Shown here in pieces: positions 1 through 6,754 of a stretch of 18,243 nt of DNA (position 1 is the first letter of the stretch; every line of letters starts with the position of its first letter). The translations under genes and the position numbers were made by a program. The notes under the pieces are model-generated. The model did no database searches. It was not told the DNA's origin and saw only the letters and a list, made by a program, of their open reading frames with translations. This stretch comes from Brevibacterium picturae. GTDB lineage: Bacteria; Actinomycetota; Actinomycetes; Actinomycetales; Brevibacteriaceae. Where the stretch lies: NCBI RefSeq assembly GCF_030453725.1, contig NZ_JAKDJU010000058.1, forward strand, positions 1-18,243. Reading direction: 5' to 3'.

Positions 1-1346
1 CCGAGCCAGTGCTGGACGAGGAAGGTGGCGTGGAAGCCGATGAACAGCATCCAGAAGTGGATGTGGCCGAGCTTCTCGTTGAGCATCTTGCCGGTCCACT
101 TCGGCCACCAGAAGTAGAATCCGGCGAACATCGCGAACACGACGGTGCCGAAGACCACGTAGTGGAAGTGAGCAACGACGAAGTAGGAGTCCGACACCTG
201 CTGGTCAAGCGCGGGACTGGCCAAAATGACGCCGGTGAGACCACCGAAGAGGAACGTGACGAGGAACCCGATGGACCAGACCATCGGAGTCTCGAAGGTG
301 ATCGACCCTCGCCACATCGTGCCCACCCAGTTGAAGAACTTCACACCTGTCGGAATCGCGATGAGCATCGTCATGAAAGCGAAGAACGGCAGTGCCACGA
401 CGCCTGTGACATACATGTGGTGTGCCCACACCGTCACGGACAGGGCCGCAATCGAAATCGTGGCGAAGACCAGCTCCTTGTAGCCGAAGACCGGCTTGCG
501 GCTGAAGACAGGGAAGATCTCGGTCACGATGCCGAAGAACGGCAACGCGATCACGTAGACCTCCGGGTGCCCGAAGAACCAGAATAAGTGCTGCCAGAGA
601 ATCGGTCCCCCGTTGCCGGGGCTGAAGACATGGGATCCCAATACGCGGTCAGCTCCCAAGACAAGCAGAGCGGCGGCGAGAGGCTGGAAGGCCATGAGGA
701 CGAGGATGCCGGTGATCAGGGTGTTCCAGGTGAAGATCGGCATACGGAACATGGTCATACCCGGGGCACGCATCGTGATGATGGTGGTGATGAAGTTGAC
801 CGATCCGAGGATCGTTCCGATTCCCTGCAGAGCCAAGCCGAGAACCCAGAGGTTTCCGCCGGCTCCCGGTGTGAACGTCGTATTGCTCAGAGGCGCGTAC
901 GCGGTCCATCCGAACGAGGCTGCACCCTGAGGGGTGAGGAAGCCGGAGACGGCGATCAGAGAGCCGAAGAGGTACATCCAGAATGCGAAGGCATTCAGAC
1001 GAGGGAACGCCACGTCGGGTGCGCCGATCTGCAGCGGCATGATCACATTGGCGAAGCCGGAGAACAGCGGTGTCGCGAACATCAGCAGCATCAGCGTGCC
1101 GTGCATCGTGAACAGCTGGTTGTACTGCTCCTTGGTCTCAATGATCTGCATACCCGGATCGAAGAGCTCGAGGCGGATGATGAGCGCCATGACGCCGCCG
1201 ACGCAGAAGAAGAGGAACGACGCGATCAGGTACATGTACCCGATCGTCTTATGGTCGGTCGACGTGATCCAGTCGACGATGATCTTTCCCTTGCTCCGAG
1301 GAACAACGGGGGCGTCAATGGCCGCCTGATTCATCGTTGCGGTCAT
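1..1346 (-). CDS. ctaD: Cytochrome c oxidase subunit I (aa3 type), 3' end cut off by the window
   Basis: Catalytic subunit of the aa3 terminal oxidase: a polytopic membrane protein that holds heme a, heme a3 and CuB, reduces O2 to water and pumps protons. My translation of the minus strand from ATG at 1346 gives about 448 codons with no stop before the window edge; the family is usually 550-600 residues, so roughly the last fifth is missing. Visible ligands: H82 (TMHG, heme a), H260 in HPEVY with the cross-linking Y264, H309-H310 (CuB), and H393/H395 in AHFHYV (heme a3 and heme a). The start codon overlaps the ctaC stop as ATGA (1343-1346), indicating translational coupling in a ctaC-ctaD operon. 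The N-terminal ~20 residues are a short cytoplasmic tail. Identity is not in doubt; only the C-terminus is unseen. Confidence 0.97.
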   Translation of the reverse strand, partial: MTATMNQAAIDAPVVPRSKGKIIVDWITSTDHKTIGYMYLIASFLFFCVGGVMALIIRLELFDPGMQIIETKEQYNQLFTMHGTLMLLMFATPLFSGFANVIMPLQIGAPDVAFPRLNAFAFWMYLFGSLIAVSGFLTPQGAASFGWTAYAPLSNTTFTPGAGGNLWVLGLALQGIGTILGSVNFITTIITMRAPGMTMFRMPIFTWNTLITGILVLMAFQPLAAALLVLGADRVLGSHVFSPGNGGPILWQHLFWFFGHPEVYVIALPFFGIVTEIFPVFSRKPVFGYKELVFATISIAALSVTVWAHHMYVTGVVALPFFAFMTMLIAIPTGVKFFNWVGTMWRGSITFETPMVWSIGFLVTFLFGGLTGVILASPALDQQVSDSYFVVAHFHYVVFGTVVFAMFAGFYFWWPKWTGKMLNEKLGHIHFWMLFIGFHATFLVQHWL

Positions 1347-2215
1347 TTTTCAGCACCTTCTTTCGGGTACCAGTTGCGATCGTACTCAGGACCGAGCTGG
1401 CCCTTGTTGCCTTCGTCGGCGAGTGACTTGGTGTAGTCCTCAAACTCGGCCTTGGAGACGACCTTCACATTGAAGAGCATTTCCGAGTGGTATTCACCGC
1501 ACAACTCTGCGCACTTGCCCACGTACTCGCCTTCTTTCTCGGCGCGCAGATGCAGACTCTGGTCGTGACCAGGAATCATGTCGCGCTTCTCGAGGAAAGC
1601 GGGAACCCAGAACGAGTGGATGACATCGCGTGAATGAAGTTTGATCTCGAGGTCGGTGTCGACCGGGAGGTAGAGGGTTGGTGCCTCCTCCCCCGGCTTC
1701 TCAGAGCCGTCGAGTGGGACCTGCGTACCCGCGAAGTACACGTCTTGATTGACGTAGTTGAAGTCCCATGCCCATTGTTTGGCAGCGACTTCGATGACCT
1801 GCTCACCTGGAGTGGTGTCGTCAGTTGTCTTCTCCATGACCTGAACGCTCTGGAAGAAGAATCCCAGGACCAGGATGACTGGAGTGACCGTGAACAGGAT
1901 TTCGATCGGCATACTGTAGCGCAGCTGCACAGGCAGTCCGCGATCGTTCTTGCGGCGGCGGTAGGCGACCATCGACCACAGAATGAGTCCCCACACGATC
2001 AGCCCCACGATCAGCAGGGCGATCCATGCACCGTTCCACAGGGAGGTGTAGGCCTCGGTGTGGTTGGTGGCGCCCTTCGATTCGGCGGGGAAGAATCCTG
2101 TGGAGACCTGCTCTTTCGTGCAGCCGGACAGCAACGCCAGTACAGCGACGGCGCCCAGAGTGCCGAGCCGCTTCGCCCAGGACCTTCCCGGTCCTGCCTG
2201 ATTCGGAGAATCCAC
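1343..2215 (-). CDS. ctaC: Cytochrome c oxidase subunit II, lipoprotein type
   Basis: Subunit II accepts electrons from cytochrome c (in actinobacteria, usually from the bcc complex) through its CuA centre and passes them to subunit I. The 290 residues show a signal sequence ending in the lipobox LSGC (C32), so the mature protein is probably a lipoprotein. Two transmembrane helices follow at about 62-85 and 104-123, then an extracytoplasmic cupredoxin domain. All CuA ligands are present: H200, C235, E237, C239, H243 and M246. The aromatic relay region is seen in KQWAWDF (146-152). The start is GTG at 2215, with GAAAGG six bases upstream. It overlaps ctaD by 4 bp. About 108 bp separate it from aat, including a small hairpin, so it probably has its own promoter; I could not identify a convincing one. 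Confidence 0.96.
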   Translation of the reverse strand: MDSPNQAGPGRSWAKRLGTLGAVAVLALLSGCTKEQVSTGFFPAESKGATNHTEAYTSLWNGAWIALLIVGLIVWGLILWSMVAYRRRKNDRGLPVQLRYSMPIEILFTVTPVILVLGFFFQSVQVMEKTTDDTTPGEQVIEVAAKQWAWDFNYVNQDVYFAGTQVPLDGSEKPGEEAPTLYLPVDTDLEIKLHSRDVIHSFWVPAFLEKRDMIPGHDQSLHLRAEKEGEYVGKCAELCGEYHSEMLFNVKVVSKAEFEDYTKSLADEGNKGQLGPEYDRNWYPKEGAEK

Positions 2216-2287
2216 GTGCAGCCTTTCACAACCTTATTCGCCTCGGGGTGCCCCAAAGACGAATTCTTACTATGTCAGTTACCAGAG

Positions 2288-2304
2288 TACCGCTACAAGC
2301 GGTA
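2288..2304. terminator. Small hairpin between aat and ctaC
   Basis: A perfect 7-bp inverted repeat, TACCGCT / AGCGGTA with a 3-nt loop, lies about 20 bp past the aat stop and 70 bp before the ctaC start. It has no T-tract on either strand. It could end or attenuate aat transcription on the minus strand, or be an operator for ctaC. The function is inferred from position only. Confidence 0.35.
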
Positions 2305-2323
2305 GAAATTCACATGCGAATGA

Positions 2324-3025
2324 TCATTTGTTGAGAATAACCTGACAACGATCCCCGCGGAGAGCGGAATCTAGGCGAGTGGAGTAGTCAAGACCGCTGA
2401 TCTCCGACACGCCGAGGCTCGCCAGGTGTGGTGTCTGCCACTGTGTGTCGATGAGCCATTCAGAGCCGTCGTCTTCAACGTCGACCGAGGTGGGAAGCGT
2501 CGTGGTGGTGTCCGAGCTCGGTTCGGACAGGTGATGGCGCATGGTGGTGTCGAAGAGGGAGACGAGGTGTACAAGTGCGGCTTTGGAGGCATCACGCTGT
2601 GTGTGAAACATCGACTCTCCGGCGAAGAAGGAGCCCATGGCGACGCCGTAGAGTCCTCCGACGAGGGCTCCGTCCGACCTGACCTCGACCGAGTGCGCCC
2701 ATCCGTCTGCGTGAAGACCCCGGTAGAGGCCGATGATGTCCTCTGTGATCCAACTGCCCGGTCTGTTGGGATCCGCACAGGCACGGATGACGTGCTCGAA
2801 ATCGGTGTTGACGCTGCACTCGAAGTGGCGCATCGATTTGCGCAGGCTCTTGCTAACCTTGAGGTCTCCGGGCAGGAGAACGCCGCGACGTCGCGGAGCC
2901 CACCAGCCCATGCGCCCGGTGCCACCGCTGCCGATTCCCATGGGGAACAGCCCGGCCCGATACGAAGAGAGGACCTGGGGCTGCGTTGCCGTGTATGACA
3001 CGGCGCGCAGATCCTCCAGGTCCAT
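2324..3025 (-). CDS. aat: Leucyl/phenylalanyl-tRNA--protein transferase
   Basis: Cytosolic aminoacyl transferase of the bacterial N-end rule pathway. It moves Leu or Phe from tRNA to the N-terminus of proteins that begin with Arg or Lys, marking them for ClpS/ClpAP-type degradation. Family motifs occur in order: AGLFPMG (24-30), WWAPRRRGV (41-49), WITEDIIGLY (92-101), AHSVEV (110-115), LVGGLYGVAMGSFFAGESMF (121-140), ASKAALVHL (146-154) and LIDTQWQTPHLASLG (191-205). At 233 residues the length is normal, but the stretch between HLVSLF (154-159) and WLIDTQ (190-195) is about 20-25 residues longer than I expect for the family; it is Thr-, Ser- and Asp-rich and probably a surface loop. The ATG at 3025 has GAAAG eight bases upstream. 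It is co-directional with erpA upstream, 36 bp away, and is probably co-transcribed with it. Confidence 0.93.
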   Translation of the reverse strand: MDLEDLRAVSYTATQPQVLSSYRAGLFPMGIGSGGTGRMGWWAPRRRGVLLPGDLKVSKSLRKSMRHFECSVNTDFEHVIRACADPNRPGSWITEDIIGLYRGLHADGWAHSVEVRSDGALVGGLYGVAMGSFFAGESMFHTQRDASKAALVHLVSLFDTTMRHHLSEPSSDTTTTLPTSVDVEDDGSEWLIDTQWQTPHLASLGVSEISGLDYSTRLDSALRGDRCQVILNK

Positions 3026-3061
3026 CTCAGTGACTTTCAGGTCAGTTTCAGCAGGCTGACA

Positions 3062-3415
3062 TCAGTGGAACGAGTCGCCGCAGGCGCAGGAGCCGCCTGC
3101 GTTCGGGTTGTCGATCGTGAAGCCCTGCTTCTCGATGGTGTCTGCGAAGTCGATGGTCGAGCCGCCGAGGTAGGGCACGCTCATCCGATCGACGATGACC
3201 TCGACGCCGTCGAAGTCGCGCACAGCATCACCGTCGAGCTGACGCTCGTCGAAGTAGAGCTGATAGATCAGACCAGAGCAGCCGCCGGGCTGTACGGCCA
3301 CACGCAGACGCAGGTCATCGCGACCTTCCTGCTGCAGCAGGCTGCGCACCTTCCCGGCTGCCGTACTCGACAGTTCGACCTCATGCGTGGCCATCGCTTC
3401 GTTCATCACAGTCAT
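3062..3415 (-). CDS. erpA: A-type iron-sulfur carrier, HesB/ErpA family
   Basis: Small cytosolic scaffold or carrier that receives Fe-S clusters and inserts them into client enzymes. The 117 residues contain the three conserved cysteines of A-type carriers: C46 in PGGCSGL and C110/C112 in the C-terminal CACGDSF. The fold signature QLYFDE, the VDRMSVPYLGGSTIDF segment and NPNAGGSC are also typical. Three in-frame ATGs lie near the start; I choose the first (3415) because AAGGAG sits exactly five bases upstream of it. It lies 84 bp downstream of the dipeptidase and 36 bp upstream of aat, all leftward. LipA, encoded 11 kb away, is an Fe-S enzyme and a plausible client, but that is inference. ErpA versus another A-type carrier name cannot be settled from sequence alone. 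Confidence 0.93.
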   Translation of the reverse strand: MTVMNEAMATHEVELSSTAAGKVRSLLQQEGRDDLRLRVAVQPGGCSGLIYQLYFDERQLDGDAVRDFDGVEVIVDRMSVPYLGGSTIDFADTIEKQGFTIDNPNAGGSCACGDSFH

Positions 3416-3499
3416 GGTTACTCCTTATTTCGATCCTGCCTACCTCCAGGCTACACCGCCGACAACGTCACAGACGATGATCCTATTCCCGATTCGCCC

Positions 3500-4873
3500 T
3501 CAGTCGGCGGACAGCCCTTGCAGAAGGAGCGCCTCCGCAACGATCGCCGCCTTGAAATCCGGCAGGTAGAGCGACTCATTTGCACTGTGTGCCCGGGCAT
3601 CCGGATCCTCGACTCCGGTGACCAGAATCGAGGCCTGGGGGAAGACCTCGAGCAGATCGGCGATGAAGGGAATCGAGCCGCCGATGCCCATGGTCACGGA
3701 CTCCTGCCCCCATGCCTCGGTGAGCGCGCGTCGCGCGGTGTCCACCACGGGGTCGCTCAAATCGGCCTGCCAAGGACTGCCGCCCTCCGTGTCTCCGATG
3801 GTCAGGGTGGCGCCGAAGGGAAGGTTCTCGCGCAGGTGCCGCTCGACGGCTTTGACGGCATTGTCGGGTGAGTCTCCCGGGGCCAGCCGAATCGACAGTT
3901 TTGCCTTCAGGCTCGATTGGAGGGTGTTCGAGGAGACGTCGACCTCGGGGATGTCGAGTCCGATGACGGTGATCGACGGCTGCGTCCACAGTCGTGAGGC
4001 CAGTGATCCGGAGCCGATGAGCGAGGTCGAATCGAGAACACCCGAGTCGGCGCGGATTGTGGATTCTTCGTAGTCGATCTCGCTGGCAGGCTGTGACTTG
4101 AGGCCGCTGACGGCAACGGAACCGTTCTCATCGTGGAGGCTGCCCAGGACCCGCGTCATTGCCAGCATCGCGTCGGGAACGATCCCGCCGTACATTCCCG
4201 AATGCACGGCATGATCGAGAGTGGAGATGTCGAATTCGACGGCGCACATGCCCCGCAGACTCGTCGTCAATGCGGGCGTGCCTGCTGCCCAGTTGCCGGA
4301 GTCGGCGACGACGATGACGTCGGCAGCGAGGCTGTCCCGATAGGTCTCGAGGAAGTTGCGGAAGCTGGGGCTGCCGGCCTCTTCCTCACCTTCGATGAAG
4401 AGAGTCACCCCCACGCCGAGGCGGCCGGCGAGGAGGCGCAGTGCCGTGAGGTGAACCATGATGCCGGCCTTGTCGTCGGCGGCTCCACGACCGTAGAGGC
4501 GGTCCCCCGTCCGTGTGGCGACGAAGGGCTCAGTGGTCCAGGCCTCAGGTTTGCCCGGAGGCTGGACGTCGTGGTGCGCATACAACAGCACTGTCGGTGC
4601 ACCTTCGGGTGCCGGCACCGAGGCGACGACGGCTGGGTATCCATCGGCGCCGTCTTCCTGGGCTGCGGTCAGAATCTCCACGTCGAGACCGAGGCCGCGG
4701 GCGAGGCCGGCAACAGCCTCGGCGCTGGCGCGAACGTTCGCGGGATCGAAGCTCGGCCAGGCAACGGAAGGAATCGCCACGAGATCGCTCAGGTGCTCGA
4801 TGACCTCGTCGAAAATGGTGTCGAGTTCGGTATGCAATTGTGCACTGTCAAGTGCAGAAGTCGATTCGCTCAT
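3500..4873 (-). CDS. M20-family metallopeptidase (dipeptidase)
   Basis: Zinc-dependent cytosolic peptidase, probably a dipeptidase; M20 also includes DapE/ArgE-type deacylases, so the substrate is uncertain. Counting from ATG at 4873 gives 457 residues. Metal and catalytic residues are in the expected order: H100 and D102 in YAHHDVQPP, D133 in GRGAADDKAG, the glutamate run E163-E165 in EGEEEAGS, D191 in VVADSGNW, and H429 in ARAHSANE. A dimerisation (lid) domain lies in the middle. The frame is open for 49 more codons upstream, but that stretch overlaps the divergent DUF3043 gene and has no family similarity, so I reject it. GGAG lies only one base before the ATG, too close for an ordinary site; a -10-like TACCTT six bases upstream suggests a leaderless message. 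Confidence 0.9.
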   Translation of the reverse strand: MSESTSALDSAQLHTELDTIFDEVIEHLSDLVAIPSVAWPSFDPANVRASAEAVAGLARGLGLDVEILTAAQEDGADGYPAVVASVPAPEGAPTVLLYAHHDVQPPGKPEAWTTEPFVATRTGDRLYGRGAADDKAGIMVHLTALRLLAGRLGVGVTLFIEGEEEAGSPSFRNFLETYRDSLAADVIVVADSGNWAAGTPALTTSLRGMCAVEFDISTLDHAVHSGMYGGIVPDAMLAMTRVLGSLHDENGSVAVSGLKSQPASEIDYEESTIRADSGVLDSTSLIGSGSLASRLWTQPSITVIGLDIPEVDVSSNTLQSSLKAKLSIRLAPGDSPDNAVKAVERHLRENLPFGATLTIGDTEGGSPWQADLSDPVVDTARRALTEAWGQESVTMGIGGSIPFIADLLEVFPQASILVTGVEDPDARAHSANESLYLPDFKAAIVAEALLLQGLSAD

Positions 4874-4879
4874 TCTCCA

Positions 4880-4889
4880 AAGGTAGTAT
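4880..4889. promoter_or_regulatory. Overlapping divergent -10 elements (dipeptidase and DUF3043)
   Basis: In the 23 bp between the two start codons, the plus strand has TAGTAT (4884-4889), seven bases before the GTG of the DUF3043 gene, and the minus strand has TACCTT (4885-4880), six bases before the ATG of the dipeptidase. Both fit the TANNNT -10 pattern of actinobacterial sigma-A promoters at the distance expected for leaderless transcripts. The -35 regions would lie inside the opposing coding sequence and are not recognisable. TANNNT is common by chance, so this is suggestive only. Confidence 0.4.
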
Positions 4890-4896
4890 TGATCAG

Positions 4897-5511
4897 GTGT
4901 TCGGAAGCAAAAAATCTCATGAGGATGCGCAATCCTCCGACAATCGACCGGTGAACGATGACGGTTCACGCCCCGACGCTGCCTCGCAGCGTGAGGCGGA
5001 ACAGAAGAAGGGACGGCCAACGCCCAAACGCAGCGAACAGGAATCGGTGCGCAAGCGGCCGCTGGTTTCGAAGGATCGCAAGGTGGCGAACCAGAAGGCC
5101 AAAGAACAGACGCGCAAGGACCGCGATCGTGCCCGCATCGGCATGATGAACGGCGAAGAGCAGTACCTCACGCGCCGCGACAAAGGCCCGCAACGTCGTT
5201 ACGTTCGCAACTACATCGATGCCCGTTTCTCCATCGGAGAACTGTTCATCCCCGCGGCGATCCTGATTCTGGTCGTGGCGTTCACCCAGCCGGTGGCCAT
5301 TCAGCAGTACTTCACATACGCAGTCTGGGGTCTGCTGGCATTGGTCATCCTCGACGGCGTCATCGTCAACTACATTCTCAAAGGACGGCTGAGGGCCAAG
5401 TTCGGTACCGTCGAACGCGGACTGGCGTTCTACGCGATCATGCGCAGCGTCCAGATTCGGCCGCTGCGCATGCCGAAACCACAGGTCAAGCGCCGCCAGT
5501 ACCCCGAGTGA
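4897..5511 (+). CDS. DUF3043 family membrane protein
   Basis: Conserved actinobacterial protein of unknown function. From GTG at 4897 it is 204 residues: a long, highly charged cytoplasmic N-terminus (1-115) containing the family-typical KKGRPTPKR (38-45) and LTRRDKGPQRRYVRNYIDAR (91-110), then two predicted membrane helices at about 117-135 and 138-160, and a basic C-terminal tail. The frame is open back to 4840, but that would place the start inside the dipeptidase gene, and a -10-like TAGTAT ends exactly seven bases before the GTG, so a leaderless GTG start is preferred. No good Shine-Dalgarno sequence precedes it. Its last 26 bp overlap the 3' end of pyrD on the other strand. The family assignment is by recognition of motifs. 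Confidence 0.88.
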   Translation: MFGSKKSHEDAQSSDNRPVNDDGSRPDAASQREAEQKKGRPTPKRSEQESVRKRPLVSKDRKVANQKAKEQTRKDRDRARIGMMNGEEQYLTRRDKGPQRRYVRNYIDARFSIGELFIPAAILILVVAFTQPVAIQQYFTYAVWGLLALVILDGVIVNYILKGRLRAKFGTVERGLAFYAIMRSVQIRPLRMPKPQVKRRQYPE

Positions 5512-6592
5512 GCAGAGTCCTGTTACGGGCTCCACGGATGGTCCGTCCGGGCCAGAACGGTCCGGAGTAGATCATCTCCGAATAGGACTGAACCAGATCA
5601 GCGCCCGCCGCAAGTCGGGCGCTGATGTCATTGGCGTCAGAGATACCGCCCACAGAGATGATGCTCAACCGATCACCGACGGTGGCTTTGACCAACCGCA
5701 GAACCTCCAGCGACCGTGGGGCCAACGGTCGGCCCGAGATCCCTCCGGCCTGGGTGCGGGCGAATTCTGCTTCCCTGCCGCTCAGCACGCTCCGATCAAT
5801 CGTGGTGTTGGTGGTGATGAGGCCATCAACACCCGAACGCACGGCGAGATTGCAGATCGCGACGACATCGTCGTCATTGAGATCGGGTGCGATCTTGACC
5901 AGCAGCGGCACATGACCGAGCGTGGAACGAGGAGTCGCAACCGCCTCGACGGCGGCGGAGCGCACGGCCTCGATGATGGGCTCCAGGCTCGACACGGACT
6001 GCAGGTCACGTAGGCCTGGGGTGTTGGGTGAGCTGACGTTGATGACGAGGTAATCGGCCAGAGGCGCACAGAAGCGGGCCGAACTCGCATAGTCCTCAAC
6101 CGCATCGGCGGCGTCGACGACCTTGGTCTTGCCGATGTTGATTCCGATGATCGGTCGCTGGACCGATGGCAGAGAAGCAAGGGATTTCCTCTGCCGGTCG
6201 ATGTTGAAGGCGGCCTGCCGGGCGCCCTCGTTGTTGAAGCCCATCCGATTGAGCAGCGCAATATTGTCGCGGAGGCGAAACAGTCGAGGCTTGTCGTTGC
6301 CGGGCTGAGCATGGGCGGTGATGGTGCCGACCTCGATGTGGCCGAAGCCCATCGCCGACAGGGCGCGAACCCCTTCCCCGTTCTTGTCGAAGCCGGCGGC
6401 GAGCCCGAGGCGGTTGGGAAATCGCAGCCCCAGGACATCCACCTCATCACGTGTGCCGCGGGCAAAGACCAAGCGGAGCAGTCGGCCGACCCCAGGAATG
6501 GCATCGAGGATTCTCAACGCAGTGAACGACACATGATGTGCCCGCTCGGCGTCCATCGGGGCGAAGAAGAGTCTGAAGATAAGTGAGTACAC
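5486..6592 (-). CDS. pyrD: Dihydroorotate dehydrogenase (quinone), class 2
   Basis: FMN enzyme of de novo pyrimidine synthesis. It oxidises dihydroorotate to orotate and passes electrons to membrane quinone. The 368 residues start with an amphipathic N-terminal region (MYSLIFRLFF, then AERAHH), the membrane-docking element of class 2 enzymes. Motifs follow: GLAAGFDKNGEG (63-74), EVGTIT (87-92), NRMGFNNEGA (115-124), GINIGK (150-155), INVSSPNTPGLRDLQ (184-198) with the class 2 catalytic serine in the SS pair, VKIAPDLND (232-240), ITTNTT (259-264) and SVGGISDA (313-320). The C-terminal tail after YSGP (342-345) is Arg-rich and overlaps the convergent DUF3043 gene by 26 bp. The start is GTG at 6592, with GGAGG two bases upstream and a -10-like TATTCT seven bases upstream, so it may be leaderless. 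Confidence 0.95.
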   Translation of the reverse strand: MYSLIFRLFFAPMDAERAHHVSFTALRILDAIPGVGRLLRLVFARGTRDEVDVLGLRFPNRLGLAAGFDKNGEGVRALSAMGFGHIEVGTITAHAQPGNDKPRLFRLRDNIALLNRMGFNNEGARQAAFNIDRQRKSLASLPSVQRPIIGINIGKTKVVDAADAVEDYASSARFCAPLADYLVINVSSPNTPGLRDLQSVSSLEPIIEAVRSAAVEAVATPRSTLGHVPLLVKIAPDLNDDDVVAICNLAVRSGVDGLITTNTTIDRSVLSGREAEFARTQAGGISGRPLAPRSLEVLRLVKATVGDRLSIISVGGISDANDISARLAAGADLVQSYSEMIYSGPFWPGRTIRGARNRTLLTRGTGGA

Positions 6593-6599
6593 GCCCTCC

Positions 6600-6605
6600 A
6601 GAATA
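6600..6605 (-). promoter_or_regulatory. pyrD: Candidate -10 element of pyrD
   Basis: On the minus strand TATTCT ends seven bases before the pyrD GTG. It fits TANNNT at a leaderless distance. No clear -35 hexamer is visible 16-18 bases further upstream. Upstream lie an inverted repeat (arms 6620-6625 and 6639-6644, CCGGAC/GTCCGG) and the odd palindrome TTCTGTCAGAA (6645-6655), either of which could bind a regulator. Confidence 0.3.
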
Positions 6606-6714
6606 TGTCAGGCACCAGGCCGGACGGCGAACGGCGCGGTCCGGTTCTGTCAGAAATGCACACAGATCCCTGCTCAGAACTGTCGCCGTTTATCCATCCC
6701 CTGTGAAATGGCAT

Positions 6715-6720
6715 TAGGAT
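6715..6720 (+). promoter_or_regulatory. pepA: Candidate -10 element of pepA
   Basis: TAGGAT lies about 35 bp before the pepA start and would give a short leader of roughly 28 nt carrying the AAAGGGA ribosome-binding site. No convincing -35 is seen. The assignment is weak and rests on TANNNT match and position. Confidence 0.3.
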
Positions 6721-6754
6721 CGATTCAACGTTCAAAGACGATGAAAGGGAATAT

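Noticed and set aside
9..1436. Two back-to-back long open frames on the plus strand (192 and 282 residues)
   Set aside because: They lie antisense to ctaD, whose translation shows every oxidase motif. Their compositions (Glu, Asp, His, Arg-rich) are typical of mirror frames in high-GC genes.
4874..5020. 49-codon N-terminal extension of the M20 peptidase
   Set aside because: It overlaps the divergent DUF3043 coding region, lacks family similarity, and the peptidase domain begins normally after the ATG at 4873.
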